DNA from: Sipunculus nudus
Taxonomy: Eukaryota; Annelida; Sipuncula; Golfingiida; Sipunculidae
Direction: 5' to 3'
Length of the DNA: 64,000 nt
NCBI GenBank assembly: GCA_026874595.1
Contig: CM049307.1
Span: 19,323,079-19,387,078 of the forward strand
The notes below the pieces were generated by a model. That model was given only the letters and a program-made list of their open reading frames with translations, did not search any database and was not told the origin of the DNA. The position numbers were made by a program, and so were the translations under genes. Shown piece by piece: positions 1 to 13,633 of the stretch; the first letter of the stretch is position 1; the number at the start of each line of letters is the position of its first letter.

Positions 1-179
1 ATTTTCTCCATCAGATATCAGCGCCTTCTGACAGTTACTTTCTGGGAGACTGATATACACGCAGATAAAAAATTATCCTGCATCCACATTTTGATCAAGA
101 TCAATAAAGTTTTTACCCAAAACATGTCTTTCTTTACTTCTTTTGAGAAACCACCTAAAAGGAAGGTGCAAACAAACCT

Positions 180-322
180 GTATTTACTGGTTCATTGCTT
201 GTGGTATCTGTACACTCATTAGTTGGGCTATCTTTGGCTCCATTTGTGTTATTATCTATACCGTCACTTACCAGCATTTCCATTGTTTCTGTAACTAACG
301 TATCTTTAGTTTCAGTTGCCAT
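180..322 (-). CDS. possible short first coding exon, product unknown
   Basis: On the minus strand an ATG in a good context (accATGG) opens about 48 codons of acidic, Thr/Asn-rich sequence (begins MATETKDTLVTETMEMLVSD), ending at a possible donor AATACAG|gtttgt. There is no recognisable domain and no confirmed downstream exon before the window edge. A second similar start, at about 766-721 (MNNNDKSAGFEEDNL followed by gtaaga), is equally unsupported. Either could be chance. Confidence 0.15.
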
Positions 323-354
323 GGTTTTTTTTAATTTTATACACTTTTTCCAAA

Positions 355-536
355 TACAGTAAACCCTCGCCGAACGGCCACTTGACTTAAGCGACCACCT
401 CAAAATAACAACCACTTTTTCACATCCCAATTCTTTTTTGCTTTTTATATCAGACCTCGCTTAGATGATAATCTCGAAAATGCGACCACTTTCTCGAGGT
501 CCCGTGTGTTTGTGGCAATTTCGATGTTTCACTGTA
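355..536. mobile_element. pogo/Tigger-like MITE (~178 bp)
   Basis: The ends are TACAGTAAACCCTCG and, inverted, TACAGTGAAACATCG, with TA on each side. CAGTRAAACCTCG-type termini are typical of pogo-group Tc1/mariner MITEs. There is no coding capacity. Inside, GCGACCAC repeats near both ends. Confidence 0.75.
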
Positions 537-1160
537 CTGGTACACTCACGTCACTTACGTCAGAAATACCACAAATAGTATTTGTCGTATTTATAATAAA
601 AGTTTCTTTACTTTGTATCACCAGTTGTATTTATACTAAAGCAGCCCCTACGGACTTATCAAGGTTTAAAACGTCTTTAATCTTCGTGTGTTGTAATTGT
701 CGATGCACTGGTATCTTAAGTCTTACCGAGGTTGTCTTCTTCGAATCCAGCACTTTTATCATTGTTGTTCATTTTCTGTAAAATGTGTTTCGAGATACGT
801 GTTCTTGGATCTGTGGTATATGTGATGGCAGGAGGAACAGTTCAAGATGTAGTTGCACAAAACTGGGCTAACAACCGGCTGTTCTGGTTACACATGTACA
901 ACTCTGGCGTAACCATGGTGACCCAGATACTATTGTTAACTATGTGTATCCTCTATATTTATGTGAAGTCATAAAGAACGAGGTTATGTTTGATCAGAAA
1001 ACCACAAATTAGGCTGATTGTTCGTAATAACTATTAAACATGTTGAGCAAAGCCGATTTGCCTGTCAACCTTCATCAGCTGGCTACTCGTCTTGTACAAT
1101 CATAATATCAGAACTTAATTTAGGCTTTGGTTTTAATTTCATCTCATTAACAGGATTTGG
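537..1160. other. no gene recognised
   Basis: Short open frames occur on both strands but none shows a known motif or a convincing splice pattern. Confidence 0.5.

Positions 1161-1163
<3 letters not shown>

Positions 1164-1205
<42 letters not shown>
1164..1205. repeat. (GA)n microsatellite
   Basis: About twenty uninterrupted AG dinucleotides. Confidence 0.95.
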
Positions 1206-1206
<1 letters not shown>

Positions 1207-1310
1207 ACTGGGCCTATGTTGAGCGGATTATGATCTTGACCGAGCAATTAACACAATTAACCCACGCTGAAGTGGATACTTAGGTGGTCACGAGGCATCA
1301 CGAGAGAACC

Positions 1311-1625
1311 TGGGCCTATGTGATCGAAACTTTCGCAAATTTGCGATTGCGAGGGGATTTGCGGAAGGTTTGCGAAGGCTCGCAATTTTTTAGCGAAGTG
1401 TGCTGAAAACCTCTCGCACGTCTCTCGCGATTTTGCGATTAATCAGCTGCTGCGAACACTCGTAACCCGCGTTTTATTGACTTTCGGGATACGCCTATGT
1501 CATACACAGCAGACAGGAATATGCTCAAAAGTGGAAAATGCATTACTTGTTTGATTTTACGTCTCGACGGATCTTCATGTATAGTTTTCCCCGTAAAAAA
1601 GTCCGAATCTGCCTTATATGCCTTT

Positions 1626-1693
<68 letters not shown>

Positions 1694-3234
1694 ATATATT
1701 AATTTATGTTTATGGGCCCAAGGGTTAAGACTGCACTGTATATTGAAAGAAGATGAAGGTAACAAAAATGATATGTAATTATTTACATTAATTATTTCCA
1801 GAAATCATATGTGCGCGCCACGCTGCGATTTTAGAACTAATCCCTGACGTTAAAATGACATATCACGATTATTTTCTTAAATGATAGGAGGGAGGGAAGA
1901 AGGAGGGACGTTAAACTTCTCGCTGCGTTTTCGAACGCCGATCCAACCTATCCCTAGTTTGCATATTTAATTACATTAATTATGTTAACGACTGGTATCT
2001 GCAAAAGATACTTAAACTTGTTTATTCACACTTTCATAACTGTCATAATCATCATGCCTCATTGAGAGAAATTCACTTTTTTATGTGGTATTTACTCTGT
2101 ATGATATTAAGCAATCCTGTCAACACGATTTATATGCGCAAATGCTTCAATAAATTGTTTGAATGTGCATCTTGTTATTGTTATAATAATAATAATACAT
2201 TTTAACATATGCATATGTTCTGATTGTTGAGAATGCGGTAAAATCTTATTTATACTTTCAGTGATAATGAGAAAATAGATCTTCAAAAGCAGGAAAATTT
2301 CCAAATTATTTATATCATATGATTATTTTAAACATAGTAAAAATCTTATTCATAAAAATTAAGTGTAAGAATTAAATTTCATAATTCGCATTAATGTGAA
2401 CCTGTATAAATTCATGTCATACAAATTTGATAATTTGCTAAGTTAAGTAATTTTCTAATTTTACACAATTGTGAACCTATCGGAAGTTTATTAATAGACA
2501 TGTCTGCCATAGAATATGCCATAAACATGCAACCTTAAACAAGTGCCAAAATTAAACTTGAAACATTGATTTGTTACCTCACCATTCTTGTCTTTTGATC
2601 GTAACGTTTTTTTTTAAGTTTTTGTGAATTCCTCAGTAGAATCAAATGGTCAATTTTGTACTATTACTGTCAATTATATATTCAAATTCTGCAATACATT
2701 ACGCTGAGAACCACCGATAGAACCGATAGCACCGATGAAAACATAAGAAATAATTAATCAGCTAATTCAGCTCACGGAATTCTGTTAATATATGATATAA
2801 TAATGTAAATGGTATATAATTTATGTATTATATGTATTATTTTATAAACCTATAGACATTTATTGACGTAATTGAAATGGAAACTCAGTTCTAAGACTTC
2901 AGATTACTAAATTTTCTTTTAAAATTCGAACAATTTATTTCTTAACAGTAAATATAAGATATTTTTCATGAAATATGCATTTTTTTTACTTACTATGTAA
3001 TCACTATTTAGATATTCAAACTTGTGTATCCACAAAGGATGCCAATTTGTAAGAGAAGGACTACATACGTGATAAAAACGTGTTTAGCCATATTGAATAT
3101 ATAATATATTATGTTAAATATGTTATGAAAATTTAATGAAATAGAAACATATAATGTGCAAAAACATCTATATATTTATTTTATAACTATAAAGTTTAAT
3201 TATATCAAAATTTTAATAAATTATCATTCTAACA

Positions 3235-3276
<42 letters not shown>

Positions 3277-3592
3277 TATAATTATATGAATATTAATGTT
3301 TGTATATACACGTGGAATTATTTGAAAAAGAGTTTATAGTAACCATTTAGGCTCGTGCTGGCATTAAAACATGAAGCATTTAAATATCTCGGCTCTATTC
3401 CGTGCATGAACAGGGCCAAAAGAGGCAGCGAGGGTCGCTGCGAGAGGTTTTTTAAATTCGCAAATTTACGAGAGCCTGCTCCTTATAGTGAGTTTGCGAA
3501 AGTGTTGATCACATCCAAAATCAGTCTGAGAGAGGTTTGCGAAAGGTTTGTGCTCGCAAATACCCTTGCGAGACCTTTGATCACATAGGCCC
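1311..3592. mobile_element. 2.28-kb non-autonomous TIR element with TTTGCGA subterminal motifs
   Basis: The left end GGGCCTATGTGATCGAA and right end TTTGATCACATAGGCCC are inverted. Both ends carry several copies of TTTGCGA/TCGCAAA (1335-1440 and 3440-3570), as expected for transposase-binding subterminal repeats. The interior is AT-rich with (TA)n tracts and no transposase. The TSD is unclear. Confidence 0.65.
1630..1700. repeat. (TA)n microsatellite
   Basis: A TA run of about 50 bases with a short imperfect TTTATATATA continuation, inside the element at 1311-3592. A second run lies at 3238-3280 near the other end. Confidence 0.95.
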
Positions 3593-4835
3593 TGGATTGT
3601 ACGACTTAATTGATGCCAAACTGTTAGTACATCTGAAGTGAAAATTACACAAGGATCAGTATACTTAAGGTATCCTCATCACGTTCTCAATGCATTACTG
3701 CACATATTACTGGAAATTATTGTGGTATATTTTAACGTGTTATTAGGTCAGTACCCTCCGCCTAATTTGGAAAATAATATCAAGCAACACATTAGAAACG
3801 AACCTCTGAATATGATAGACTCATTTTTGTCCCCGAAAATATATACGTAATTTAAGGATTATCTTAATGTAGATAAGCAAACGTCCTAACCCCTCGTGTA
3901 TAATATGTTAAGGGGCATGTGAGGACAGATGAATCATTTATCATTTGCTAGTTTCACTAATTACTTTCTTCAGCTGGTCAATGTGCACTGTGTGAGTATT
4001 CGAGTATAACGCGTGAATAGGATCAAACGATTTTATAACCCCCCCCCCCCTTCCGCTGCTGTAGTATAAATTTTCTGCTAACTCAATTTTAATACGTTAT
4101 AGTGATGATACCCGCCAAAATTTAACAGTTGTGTTCAATGCATTTTTAACTGACGAGAAATCTTTATTGTATTATTATATTAAACTACAACAGGAATAGG
4201 TTTCGAACATTACGGAGAATGATATCCTTCAAGGGAATTAATAACTAGTTGCCAGTGTGTTTAAATATAGTGTTTAGATAGAACAAAGGCAATAAAGTAC
4301 ATTGCGTTTGATAGCAATGAGAATTTAAGGGGGAAATAAGACCAAAAACTTTTGCTCTCGCCTGTTTCCCTATAAAAATATATAAGGCCTGCAAAATCAC
4401 TCTTTTTGAAAAGAGAGTCAAACTTTTATAAGATTCACCGAAAATAACACTAATTAGTCTTCTTCAACAGCACTCTTTTTCCACTTTTTTTTTCAGTAAA
4501 AGCGTTCGGGGATCTTATATTCCTATAAGGTTACATAGTCAAGTAGGAAAAAAGAATGGAACAAGATTTCTTTCATATGGAAATGTCCAATATTTGTTGC
4601 AACACCTATAAACCGCCCTTATCTTCATGCAGAGGCACGTTGATCAGCCATATGTTTTCTCACATTGGGAGAGATGTATGCACATTTGCAGTATATACCA
4701 TGCACGCCTTTGGTCAGACTGCGAACAAATTCAGGGGAGTAGGTGTGAGATATCCGACTCTTTTTTTCTGGAGCTCTTGCTATTTTTTTTTCGGTTATTT
4801 GCTTTTGGCAGACTTGTATATGTTGCATGTAACGA

Positions 4836-4893
<58 letters not shown>

Positions 4894-5235
4894 TATACTA
4901 TTGCAAAGCTGGGGTGTTATATGAAGTATCCGTGACTACATAACTATTAATATATCTACATAATATTAACAATGTCAGTCAGGGTATAGACATACCCGTG
5001 TAGTCGAAGTATTAATCTGACAGACGCGCACATATTCCATAGTACGTCTATCCTCACACACGTCGGCGGAGCTAAGCAGGCGGGGAAGTGTGAATTGCAG
5101 ATCTTTTCCTGGCGAGTCTGGGAACTCCGTCAGGTCAATATTTGAGGAGGTCCGAACGCTGGCAATTTAACTGAATGAAAATGATAAACTAGCAATTTCT
5201 ACATCCGAGGTGCAATATTTTCCCACACTGGACAT
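3593..5235. other. no gene recognised; (TA)n at 4839-4890
   Basis: AT-rich intergenic sequence with a C-run at about 4040-4050 and one long TA microsatellite. The short open frames across the TA tract are low complexity. Confidence 0.6.
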
Positions 5236-8200
5236 ATCCCCTTTAAAAAGGCCCTGTTACAATTGATCATGTAATAATCAACTTATAATGTAACATTAAC
5301 CGATAATGTTATAAGAAATTAACCGATAATGGAACAAAAAACTGATAACGTATCAGCTAATAATGTAATACCAACCGATAACGTAATAAAAATAACCGAT
5401 AATACAATACTCACCAATAAGGTAATACAAAATCAACCGATAATGTAATAATATTTGCTGACGGACAACGTTACACGAAATTAAACGATAATGTTTAACC
5501 ATTAATGTAATAAAAAGGAACCGGTTATGTAATAACACTTTAACATAATCGTTTGAGATCGGTTAGGCAAAATGTAACCAATCTAAACGATAAAGAACTA
5601 ATTATATACTGAATATATATTGATAAGTCTCTTGCATACCAAACATTAGATCATTGTGACCTACATTCTACGGTACACGTAATTGTTGTACATTTTGGCA
5701 CTTGTACTACAGTAATAGTGTTCTGTGCCGCAAAACAAATATTTACATTTAACCAAAAAATAACACAGTGTGCATCATCTACACAATTAACATTATAACA
5801 TGTAAACCAGGGACCCATGAGTCTCGACGCTCAGCTAAATTTTTCTATTACGATAGTTTTCAAAATGTTGGTCCTGTGAACTTGACATTTAATCTAGTGA
5901 CCAAAAAATCTGAGAACTTGTTATCCTTGAACTTTCAGCATTTTGATTATCATGACAACCTTTTAAAAAAGTGGGTCCACTGACCTCAAATCTACAGATT
6001 TCTGTTACTTTGGGCAGGTAAGCCATACGTGACTGATGGAAGGTTTGGGATGTAACGTTTGATCAACAATGCATCCACAATCTTTTTAAAGATGTGGATT
6101 CTATGACGTTCACCTTTGACCTCGGGACCCCGGAATCAAAATGATTCTTACTTTAGTGGTGGGTCAATAATAAAACGAGTTTGAAGTCAATCCGTATATC
6201 CAAAACAGGGTTATCGTCAATAAATCATTTGTAAATGGATTTGCCCTGTGACCTTGACCTTAGTCCATGTAACCCCAGATCTTCCCTTATTAGCAGGTCG
6301 GCAATATTTGATGTATGGGAGGTTTGTAATGAAAAGTTTGGCTTAACAATCTTTTTAAAGGAATGGGTTCTATGACCTTCACCTTAAATTGCGGGACCCC
6401 GAAATAATGATAATTACTTAAGTGGTGGGTCATCAATAAATCAAATTGAAGCTAATCTGTGTTCAAAACAGCATTATCGTCCATAAACTAATTTATGAAT
6501 GGATTTGCCCTGTGTCCATGACCTTTGTCCATGTAACCCCAAATTTGAATAGATTCTTCCCTTAATAGCAGGTCAGCAAAATCTGAAAAATGGAAGGTTC
6601 GTGATTAAAAAAAATTGGCTTAAATGCAGTCACATTCTTTTTAAAGAAATGGGTTATGTGACCTTGCCCTTTGACCTCATGACCCGAAATCAAAATGATT
6701 CTTACTTTAATGGTGGGTCAATAATAAATCGAGTTTGGTCAATCTGTATATCCAACCTTTGCCCATTCGACCCAAAAAATCAATAAGGTTTCCCTATTGA
6801 CAGGTCAGCTATATGCGCAAGATTCTGGGTTTTGGAAGAAAAATTTGTCTTAAAAAGGCATCACAAATTTATGATGTTTACTATAGAGCACCCGCTTATG
6901 ATCATTGAACACACCAGGTTTTGGGACACTAGATGAAACGACAGCTGAGAAACTGACATGATTGTCATTTCTCTTGCCTAAAAATAGAACAAAAATCGTA
7001 GAAATTAGAAAAAAATACAGGTGGCGCCACCAGTTTTCAGGTATTTTAAAAACTAAACAAGATTCATGACAAACCACGCATTTGACCTCACCATGAACCT
7101 GACGTGACCGAAATAGCATATTCATATGTTGAATAATCATGCGCATAACTGTTCCGTGTACCCAATCAGGTTGCCGAAAATCTGTAAACCGTCAGTCGCC
7201 TTACAATAAACAAATTTGCATAATTTGTGAGACCTCCCCCAAAAAGAACACGTGTAGTCTGTACCAGTACTTTAGTCGGCATGTTTTCCGGGATTTTTTT
7301 TTTCATACAAAGGAGACACTATAAAACGTTCTAGGCCAAAGGTTGCAGGAGCCATTCCTCCGACTACCGAGTGAATAACAATGTCTTACCTGGCGCTTTA
7401 TTCGTATGAGACAAATATCCAAAATATCGCAAAACAGTTCAAAATGACTGCAATATAAACAACACTTGAGAACAGAGATATAGCGATTCAAGTTGATGAC
7501 GTCATCAATGCTACGTCATACGGCATCGACCCTTGTGACGTCACGATTGTGTTGTGAAGAGCTCATGCAACCATGGGCTTGAAAAGCCTTCTGTAAATGA
7601 GCATTTCGGGGTCTCATTTTCATAATGAGACGAAAGGGGCCGCATATGGGCTATGGTGATGAGGTCAGTTACTTACAAGCCCCATGGATAGAAGGGTATA
7701 GGTCGCAGTGACCTTATTTCAGGTTTCCAAGGAGATTTTTATGGCCTCTATGGTTTTGAACATTAAAACTTCTAGAGTAAGCGGTTACGATTTGTGTCTT
7801 GCTATAAAGGACGGATGGACGACGGCAAGGCATTATAACTAAAATACCTCAGTTGACTTTCCGTCAGCGGAGCTTAAAATGAAGAAAATTAAAGCCTGTC
7901 CCCCGGAACCCCTACTAATGTAGGTACATTATTTACACATATGTATCCATCACCATGGCAATTTTGATGAAAACCTGCCAATGTGTTTTCACAGCTGCTG
8001 CATGCAAATTTTCAAAAATACGGACGTGGCAGCTGATTTTACCTGAAATTCATACTGAAACTAAGATATCTCAGTAAATTTTACATGTTATGTTTTGAAA
8101 TTTGTTAAGTTTATAAATCTTGGAGAAGCTCTTTTAGGTGTACAAGCCTCTAGTTTCAATCTAGATTTGCTTCATTTTTACTAATTTTTGGTTGTATTGT

Positions 8201-9040
8201 TTGTATTCAGAAATAATGACTGGAAAATTGTCAGCAAGGCACAAATCGGAAACGTCAGACCAAAAAGATTTCTGACTTAATATCAAGGTAGGTCATTAGT
8301 AAATACTCTTGCATGCATACATGTTTTTAACACTTAAAACACTTATTTCGAGGTTTTGGGCTGCAAAACCAAAAATAAATTGCATTAAATTCCCAGAGAA
8401 AAAATTGTTCATCATCTGCATATATAATATTGTTTAAAATGGAGAAATTCGGCCATCCCAGTGCTTCAGAACAGTTGCAGACACATTGTTCAAATTCATA
8501 TTTTTTGTTGTTGATGAATGAAATTCATACTTTAGATAAGATATCTTAGTTTGCATGGATCTTTCTGAAATATTCTGATGTAGAGCTTTAAAAAAATAGT
8601 ACACGATATGAAGAATGCCATGCAAAAATGCCCGATTTGTGCTCGGATGGACCTATGGTCAACTGAGCTAAAATAATGCAATGGTTTACTAGGTCAATGA
8701 AACATGCGGAAGTCTCGAAATTGGATTTAAATTGGCTTCTTTAGACTGGTCAGGTTCGCTAATGTGTTATTACATTACCGGTAAATTTTGTTCATTAATG
8801 GTTAGGGAACATTATCAGTTAATTTCGTAATACTTTATCGGTTGAATTTGTATTACATTACCGGTTGATTTTGTATTACATTACCGATTGATTTTGTATT
8901 ACATTATTGGTTAGCGTTACATTATCAATTGATTTATTATTACTTCATCAGTTTGTGTTACATTATCGGCTAATTTCTCCGTTAATGTTACATTATAGGA
9001 CGAGTATTACATCAGTTGCAACATGCCCTGTTCTCTGTAG
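5236..9040. mobile_element. 3.8-kb foldback-like element with satellite-type inverted arms
   Basis: The left arm (5236-5545) is tandem copies of AACCGATAATGTAATA-like units beginning GGCCCTGTTACAA. The right arm (about 8765-9040) holds the same units inverted (TATTACATTACCGGTTGATT) and ends TTGCAACATGCCCTG. The interior contains about three diverged ~350-bp repeats (6080-6790) rich in TGACCTTGACCTT and TGGTGGGTC. No transposase was recognised. Confidence 0.7.
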
Positions 9041-10257
9041 CATATGTTGAAGAGGTCACAAAAGTCAAGGTCACAAACTTGTCCGACAACCTACTTAAAA
9101 CAATTTGTGTATCAAATTTAAGTAAAAAATATGCACTACTTTAAAAGTAAAGGGATTTACAAAAGTACAAATGTCAAATGTCAAGGTTACAAGTTTTCAA
9201 ACATGTTCGAAACATGTGAAATCTGAAGAAAAAAATTGATTTAGTCATGAAAAATTATTGGCCTCATTAAAAAATTATAAATGGGGTCTAGGAAGAACTT
9301 TTGCAAGTGTACGTATACATGAAATATTACGTTGATTTTTTAACATTAAATATATACACTGTATAGTGTTTTATGGTAATTTTGTAATGAATATAGGGTG
9401 TGCAAACGGACTAAGTGACTGTGGAATCGGCAAAATAAAAGTCAACATGACAAGTGAAGATCGTTGCATGCTGGAATGGTGACTTTATTTTTTATTTATA
9501 GAATCTAGCATATTTTCATCGATTGCACGGGACTTCTCTAATTGATTTTAGACAACAAAACAAGCCGGTCGTGATATCGTGTCTAACATAATTTGTTATT
9601 AGACCCCCGGAGAATGCCCCACCCAGACAATAAATTTTCCGGCTCGTTAGGCATGCATTAGGAAATACAGACGTTAACACTAACTACGGTCCTAGGCGGC
9701 AGATGCTCTGCCCTTCACGTCTCCGGAATTGATTCAGCGGAATATATCAGACCTGCAACAGAAAACCATAAAGTAAAATATAATTTGAAAATTGTTGAAT
9801 GCATTTTCCTTGTACCTTGGCCCTGTCGTTATTAACACATCATTGTAACGGTTGGCGTCTAGAATTCTAAATCGAAATAATTATTTATTAAATAAATGAA
9901 TTCAAGCCTTTATCGGTTACATGTTATTCAAATTAATCATGTTCAATGACACATCAATGGTATACAGTTTGGTATTGTCATTATTATTAAAGAATCTTGA
10001 CAAAACTAAGATAGGCCGTGAAGCGTAAATCGTGAGGTGTTAGCAGTAACTCATTCCATTCAATACAAATATATATATACCGGTAAGTAGCTTTCAAAGC
10101 GACTGGTGTAAATAAATTTACATTTGATTTTTTTCTTAACTTTGAAAAGGTTATATTGCTATGTAAACTACAGTGTACGATGCAGACCGGGTCGTTATTC
10201 TATATCAGAAGCATCATAATTACCACCAATTTAGTAGACAGTTGTAAACGTGTAAAG
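9041..10257. other. no gene recognised
   Basis: AT-rich sequence with a few AAGGTCA-type motifs near 9050-9190 and nothing else I can support. Confidence 0.5.
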
Positions 10258-10359
10258 GTAGTGGCGGATCCAGGATTCATAAGTGTAGGGAAAACCTTTT
10301 TTCCTCATTTCACCCAGCATCTCTATAAATAGGAACTTCAGGAGCGTAGCAAGGGCCAT

Positions 10360-10444
10360 GGCTCTAACAACATTCACCTGATGATCAGGTCGCATCTCGT
10401 GAAACAGTATGTAGTGAATTTACAGTGTTGTTTTTCTTCAGGGT

Positions 10445-10506
<62 letters not shown>

Positions 10507-10650
10507 TTCTAACCACATTCACCTGATGATCGGGTCGCATCCCGTGAAACAGACTGTTGTGAATTAACAGTGTTGTTTTTCTTCAGAGTTATACCGCTCT
10601 GGCCTAGCTTGTAGGCCATAGAGCACTTTACATCGGAGGGTAACACTACC

Positions 10651-10732
<82 letters not shown>

Positions 10733-10735
10733 GCA
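10360..10735. repeat. two copies of a dispersed repeat, each ending in a (TA)n tract
   Basis: CATTCACCTGATGATCRGGT followed by CGCATCYCGTGAAACAG and CAGTGTTGTTTTTCTTCAG occurs twice (10368-10447 and 10514-10590). The TA tracts are at 10447-10508 and 10653-10729. The second copy adds GTTATACCGCTCTGGCCTAG. The family is also present at 19858-20092. Confidence 0.8.
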
Positions 10736-10757
10736 TGCATTACATTGCGCTTGCTAA

Positions 10758-11409
10758 CAGTGGCGGATTCAGAGGGCCCCCCTTGAGCTGCAATATGTCT
10801 CATTTTATCATTTGTATATATTTCTTTTTAGTAATTAGTAATTAGATTTTATTTGAGTTGTCTGCAGTTTATTACTTTCAAATCCATCAGTTGAGGATGA
10901 GGATATTTATGAACAGCTGCAAAGCAACAGGCCCTGGTTGGGATTGATCGAGAACAATCTCACGGCTCCTCTGGTGATCCCGGTACTCGAACTCGCGATC
11001 TATGCTCTTATAGGAGTCCTCTGTGCTGTCGAAACAACGGACCTTGGTAAAATGCAAAGTTTAACATAAAACTTCAACAGATCACTTACTTTACTGAGAG
11101 CATTACATTTAAAAGATAATATTTTTTAAGTTATAAACGTTAATGCGCCTTTGCGCCGTCATTGACTTTAACATGTAGAAACGATTGAAATTTTATATTC
11201 TTATTTTGAAGAGATATAAATGTTAAATATTGTACCTCTCTACAGTTTATTGTATATTGTATCTCTCTATCCATATACACATATATAAAACACCTAGTTT
11301 TCATTATATCCATACATATTAGCGCCCCTAACTCTCATACCCCCCCCCCCCAATCCTCCCCCCATCCCTCCCCCCCCCCCCCCGTTCTCGATTTGTGAAT
11401 CCGCCAATG
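10758..11409. mobile_element. ~650-bp MITE with CAGTGGCGGATTCA termini (hAT-like)
   Basis: The left end CAGTGGCGGATTCA is inverted at the right (TGAATCCGCCAATG). C-rich tracts lie near the right end (11341-11382). The CAG…GGATYCAG end style is shared with the MITE at 17720. No clear 8-bp TSD was seen. Confidence 0.6.
10890..11040 (-). mobile_element. tRNA-like SINE fragment
   Basis: On the minus strand GAGTTCGAGTACC resembles a pol III box B, preceded by GGACTCCTATAAGAGCATAG. It lies inside the MITE at 10758-11409. Too diverged to assign. Confidence 0.35.
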
Positions 11410-12111
11410 ATCATGGCCCTTTCCCCTACGCCTCTGTGACCGTCAAATATCTCTACCAAATATAACAAGGCCATGTGTTCAGTTGTCCATATTTCCTTTG
11501 TGACCTTAAATAAAAATCAACTTGTTGAACCCTGGTCATATTTTATGTACGGAGAAAGGGGTTTGCAAGCCCGAACGAAGGCAATTCTTTGCCATGTAAA
11601 TGATTTTTTTCACAAAATTGCAATTGTCGACAAAAAGTTTGATCACAGGAAAGACATCTGTTGGATATAACGGGCATGGGCCTTGTTGGGGGGGGGGGGG
11701 GGGGGGGGGAGGCGGACATTTTCCTCTCACTTTTTATGTGTAGGGAACAAAAGTAACTTTCTTATGATATACACCATTCTTTAGTGGAGATAAATGGACT
11801 TCTTGATAACAATGTACAATAGGATAATATTAAAATCTTGAATTAGTGAATTCAAATTAAATTTTTATTCAACCCACCATATAAACTCGGCCCTACACAG
11901 TTTGAAATTACATACATGACAGTACAGTTTATCCAAGGTGTTGTACCTTTCAACGTTTTGTTTGTCACATGAGTTATGACAACATATGTAATGTATTCCC
12001 TAAACATTTCAACCATGAAAACTACTATATTGAAAGAAGTGTTAAACGTGTTAACACCTAAATTTACATGAGGTTCCTTCTCTCTCTTCTTATATCAAAC
12101 ATACGAGCTCA
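11410..12111. other. no gene recognised; G-tract at 11688-11709
   Basis: Unique-looking AT-rich sequence plus one homopolymer G run of about 20 bases. Confidence 0.5.
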
Positions 12112-12627
12112 CTTGAAAATTCGAAACTGGTTTCGGTTCCGGGAAAACTGGTTCTTTGTGGTTTCGCTTTGTATTTATAAGACGGTTTCGCTTTTAATAG
12201 ACAAATTAATCGTAAATTATTTAATATGATTAAAAGGATTTATTATTAAAATATTATCAAATGTTTAGACCATGCCTGGGCACTTTGAGACCACGTTAGA
12301 GCATTATTGATGGTGACTGGCCAATTTGTATTGCAATTTTCCATGTGTTCAGCGACATGGACATACAGGAAACGTGCGTCTCATCTTTGGCTATATACAG
12401 GGTCAAAGTAGGGAATATTGAATTCAAAACAATTCAGACAGAATGTTTATACCTCAGTCACAGCTAAATAACTCTAACAGGCATCATCAATATCAATTAA
12501 TAAAATAATTAACACAATTTCACTACTTTGGACAATCACCGCCATCACGCCAGGATAATAGTTTTGGCGAAACCAAAACCACCCGGAGACGGTTCCGCAG
12601 TTTCGCTATGACCAGTTTCGGTTTTTT
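12112..12627. mobile_element. possible ~515-bp element with GAAACTGGTTTCGGTTCC ends
   Basis: CGAAACTGGTTTCGGTTCCG at the left and, inverted, CCGAAACTGGTCATAGCGAA at the right form imperfect inverted ends. A related fragment (CGAAACCAGTTTCGAAACTT) occurs at 19739-19760. Confidence 0.4.
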
Positions 12628-13633
12628 AAGGAGGACATTTCAAAGATATTTAACCAGGATGGCATATTCAGCACAATATGCTGATTTTCAATAGGATCCT
12701 TGGTCCTGTTAATATACCCATAAAAGGCAAATTTATGTAAAATTGTAAAATGCTGAACATATAGAATGAAGATAAATACATGAATAGTACGCGAATACCA
12801 AAGAAGGCTAGGATAATTGTACACTCTAGGATATTAACTAAAACATATACAACAATATGCAAAAGAGAAAATGACGGTGGCAAACATAAGGTAAGTATTT
12901 ATAAATCATAAAATGTTCTGCTACATTAAACTCTGTATCAGGGCATAAAAATTCTCGGTAAAAGTCAGAAATCCGACTAAGTGGAAACTGATCCCTAGGA
13001 CAAGGGCAAACATAATATGTGGCAGCTATATGTACAAGTATAAGTATACATCTTATTACAAAATTTTAGGTGGCGTCGATAAATTGTTCACTATCCGAGG
13101 CTGACTTGAAAATAAGCTGATACAAGGCAGGGATCGGAATAATAAAAACTAGACATTAACACATAAACGAAAATACAAATCATGATATTGGTGAACTCAT
13201 TGGCTATAAACTAAAAAAATACAGCACATATTTAAATTACGAGAGATCTAATAAAATGGTTAATATCAGGTAAGAATACATATAATTATAAAATGTTATG
13301 TATCGAACTTTTTGTACAAGTATTTAAAATGATTGCTTTCTGAGGCGGTCTTTAAATAAAATGGCAGGTGATTCCAAAGAGAGGGGCCAGCGTAACAAAA
13401 ACTGGACTTTAAACTTTCACTTCTGGGCATAGGTAAGGTTAAACTGAGGTTAGCAGAAGATCTTGTTTTGTATGGAATCTCTTGATAATTAAGAGAATTT
13501 TAAAAATATTCAGGTACGTCTTCAGACAAACATTTATATACAAGTACACTCATAAAGTAGCGATACCTTTGCTCCACAGTCATTCAACCTATAGTTTGTT
13601 ATTTAAAGACGCAGACAATATGTTGCTATCAAT

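Noticed and set aside
155-320. A confident gene at the left edge of the window
   Set aside because: Only a good start context and a possible donor are visible. Without a downstream exon or a domain it is listed only at low confidence.
1439-4935. Open frames rich in (IY)n across TA tracts
   Set aside because: Low-complexity translation of microsatellites; the same applies to those at 10564-10803.
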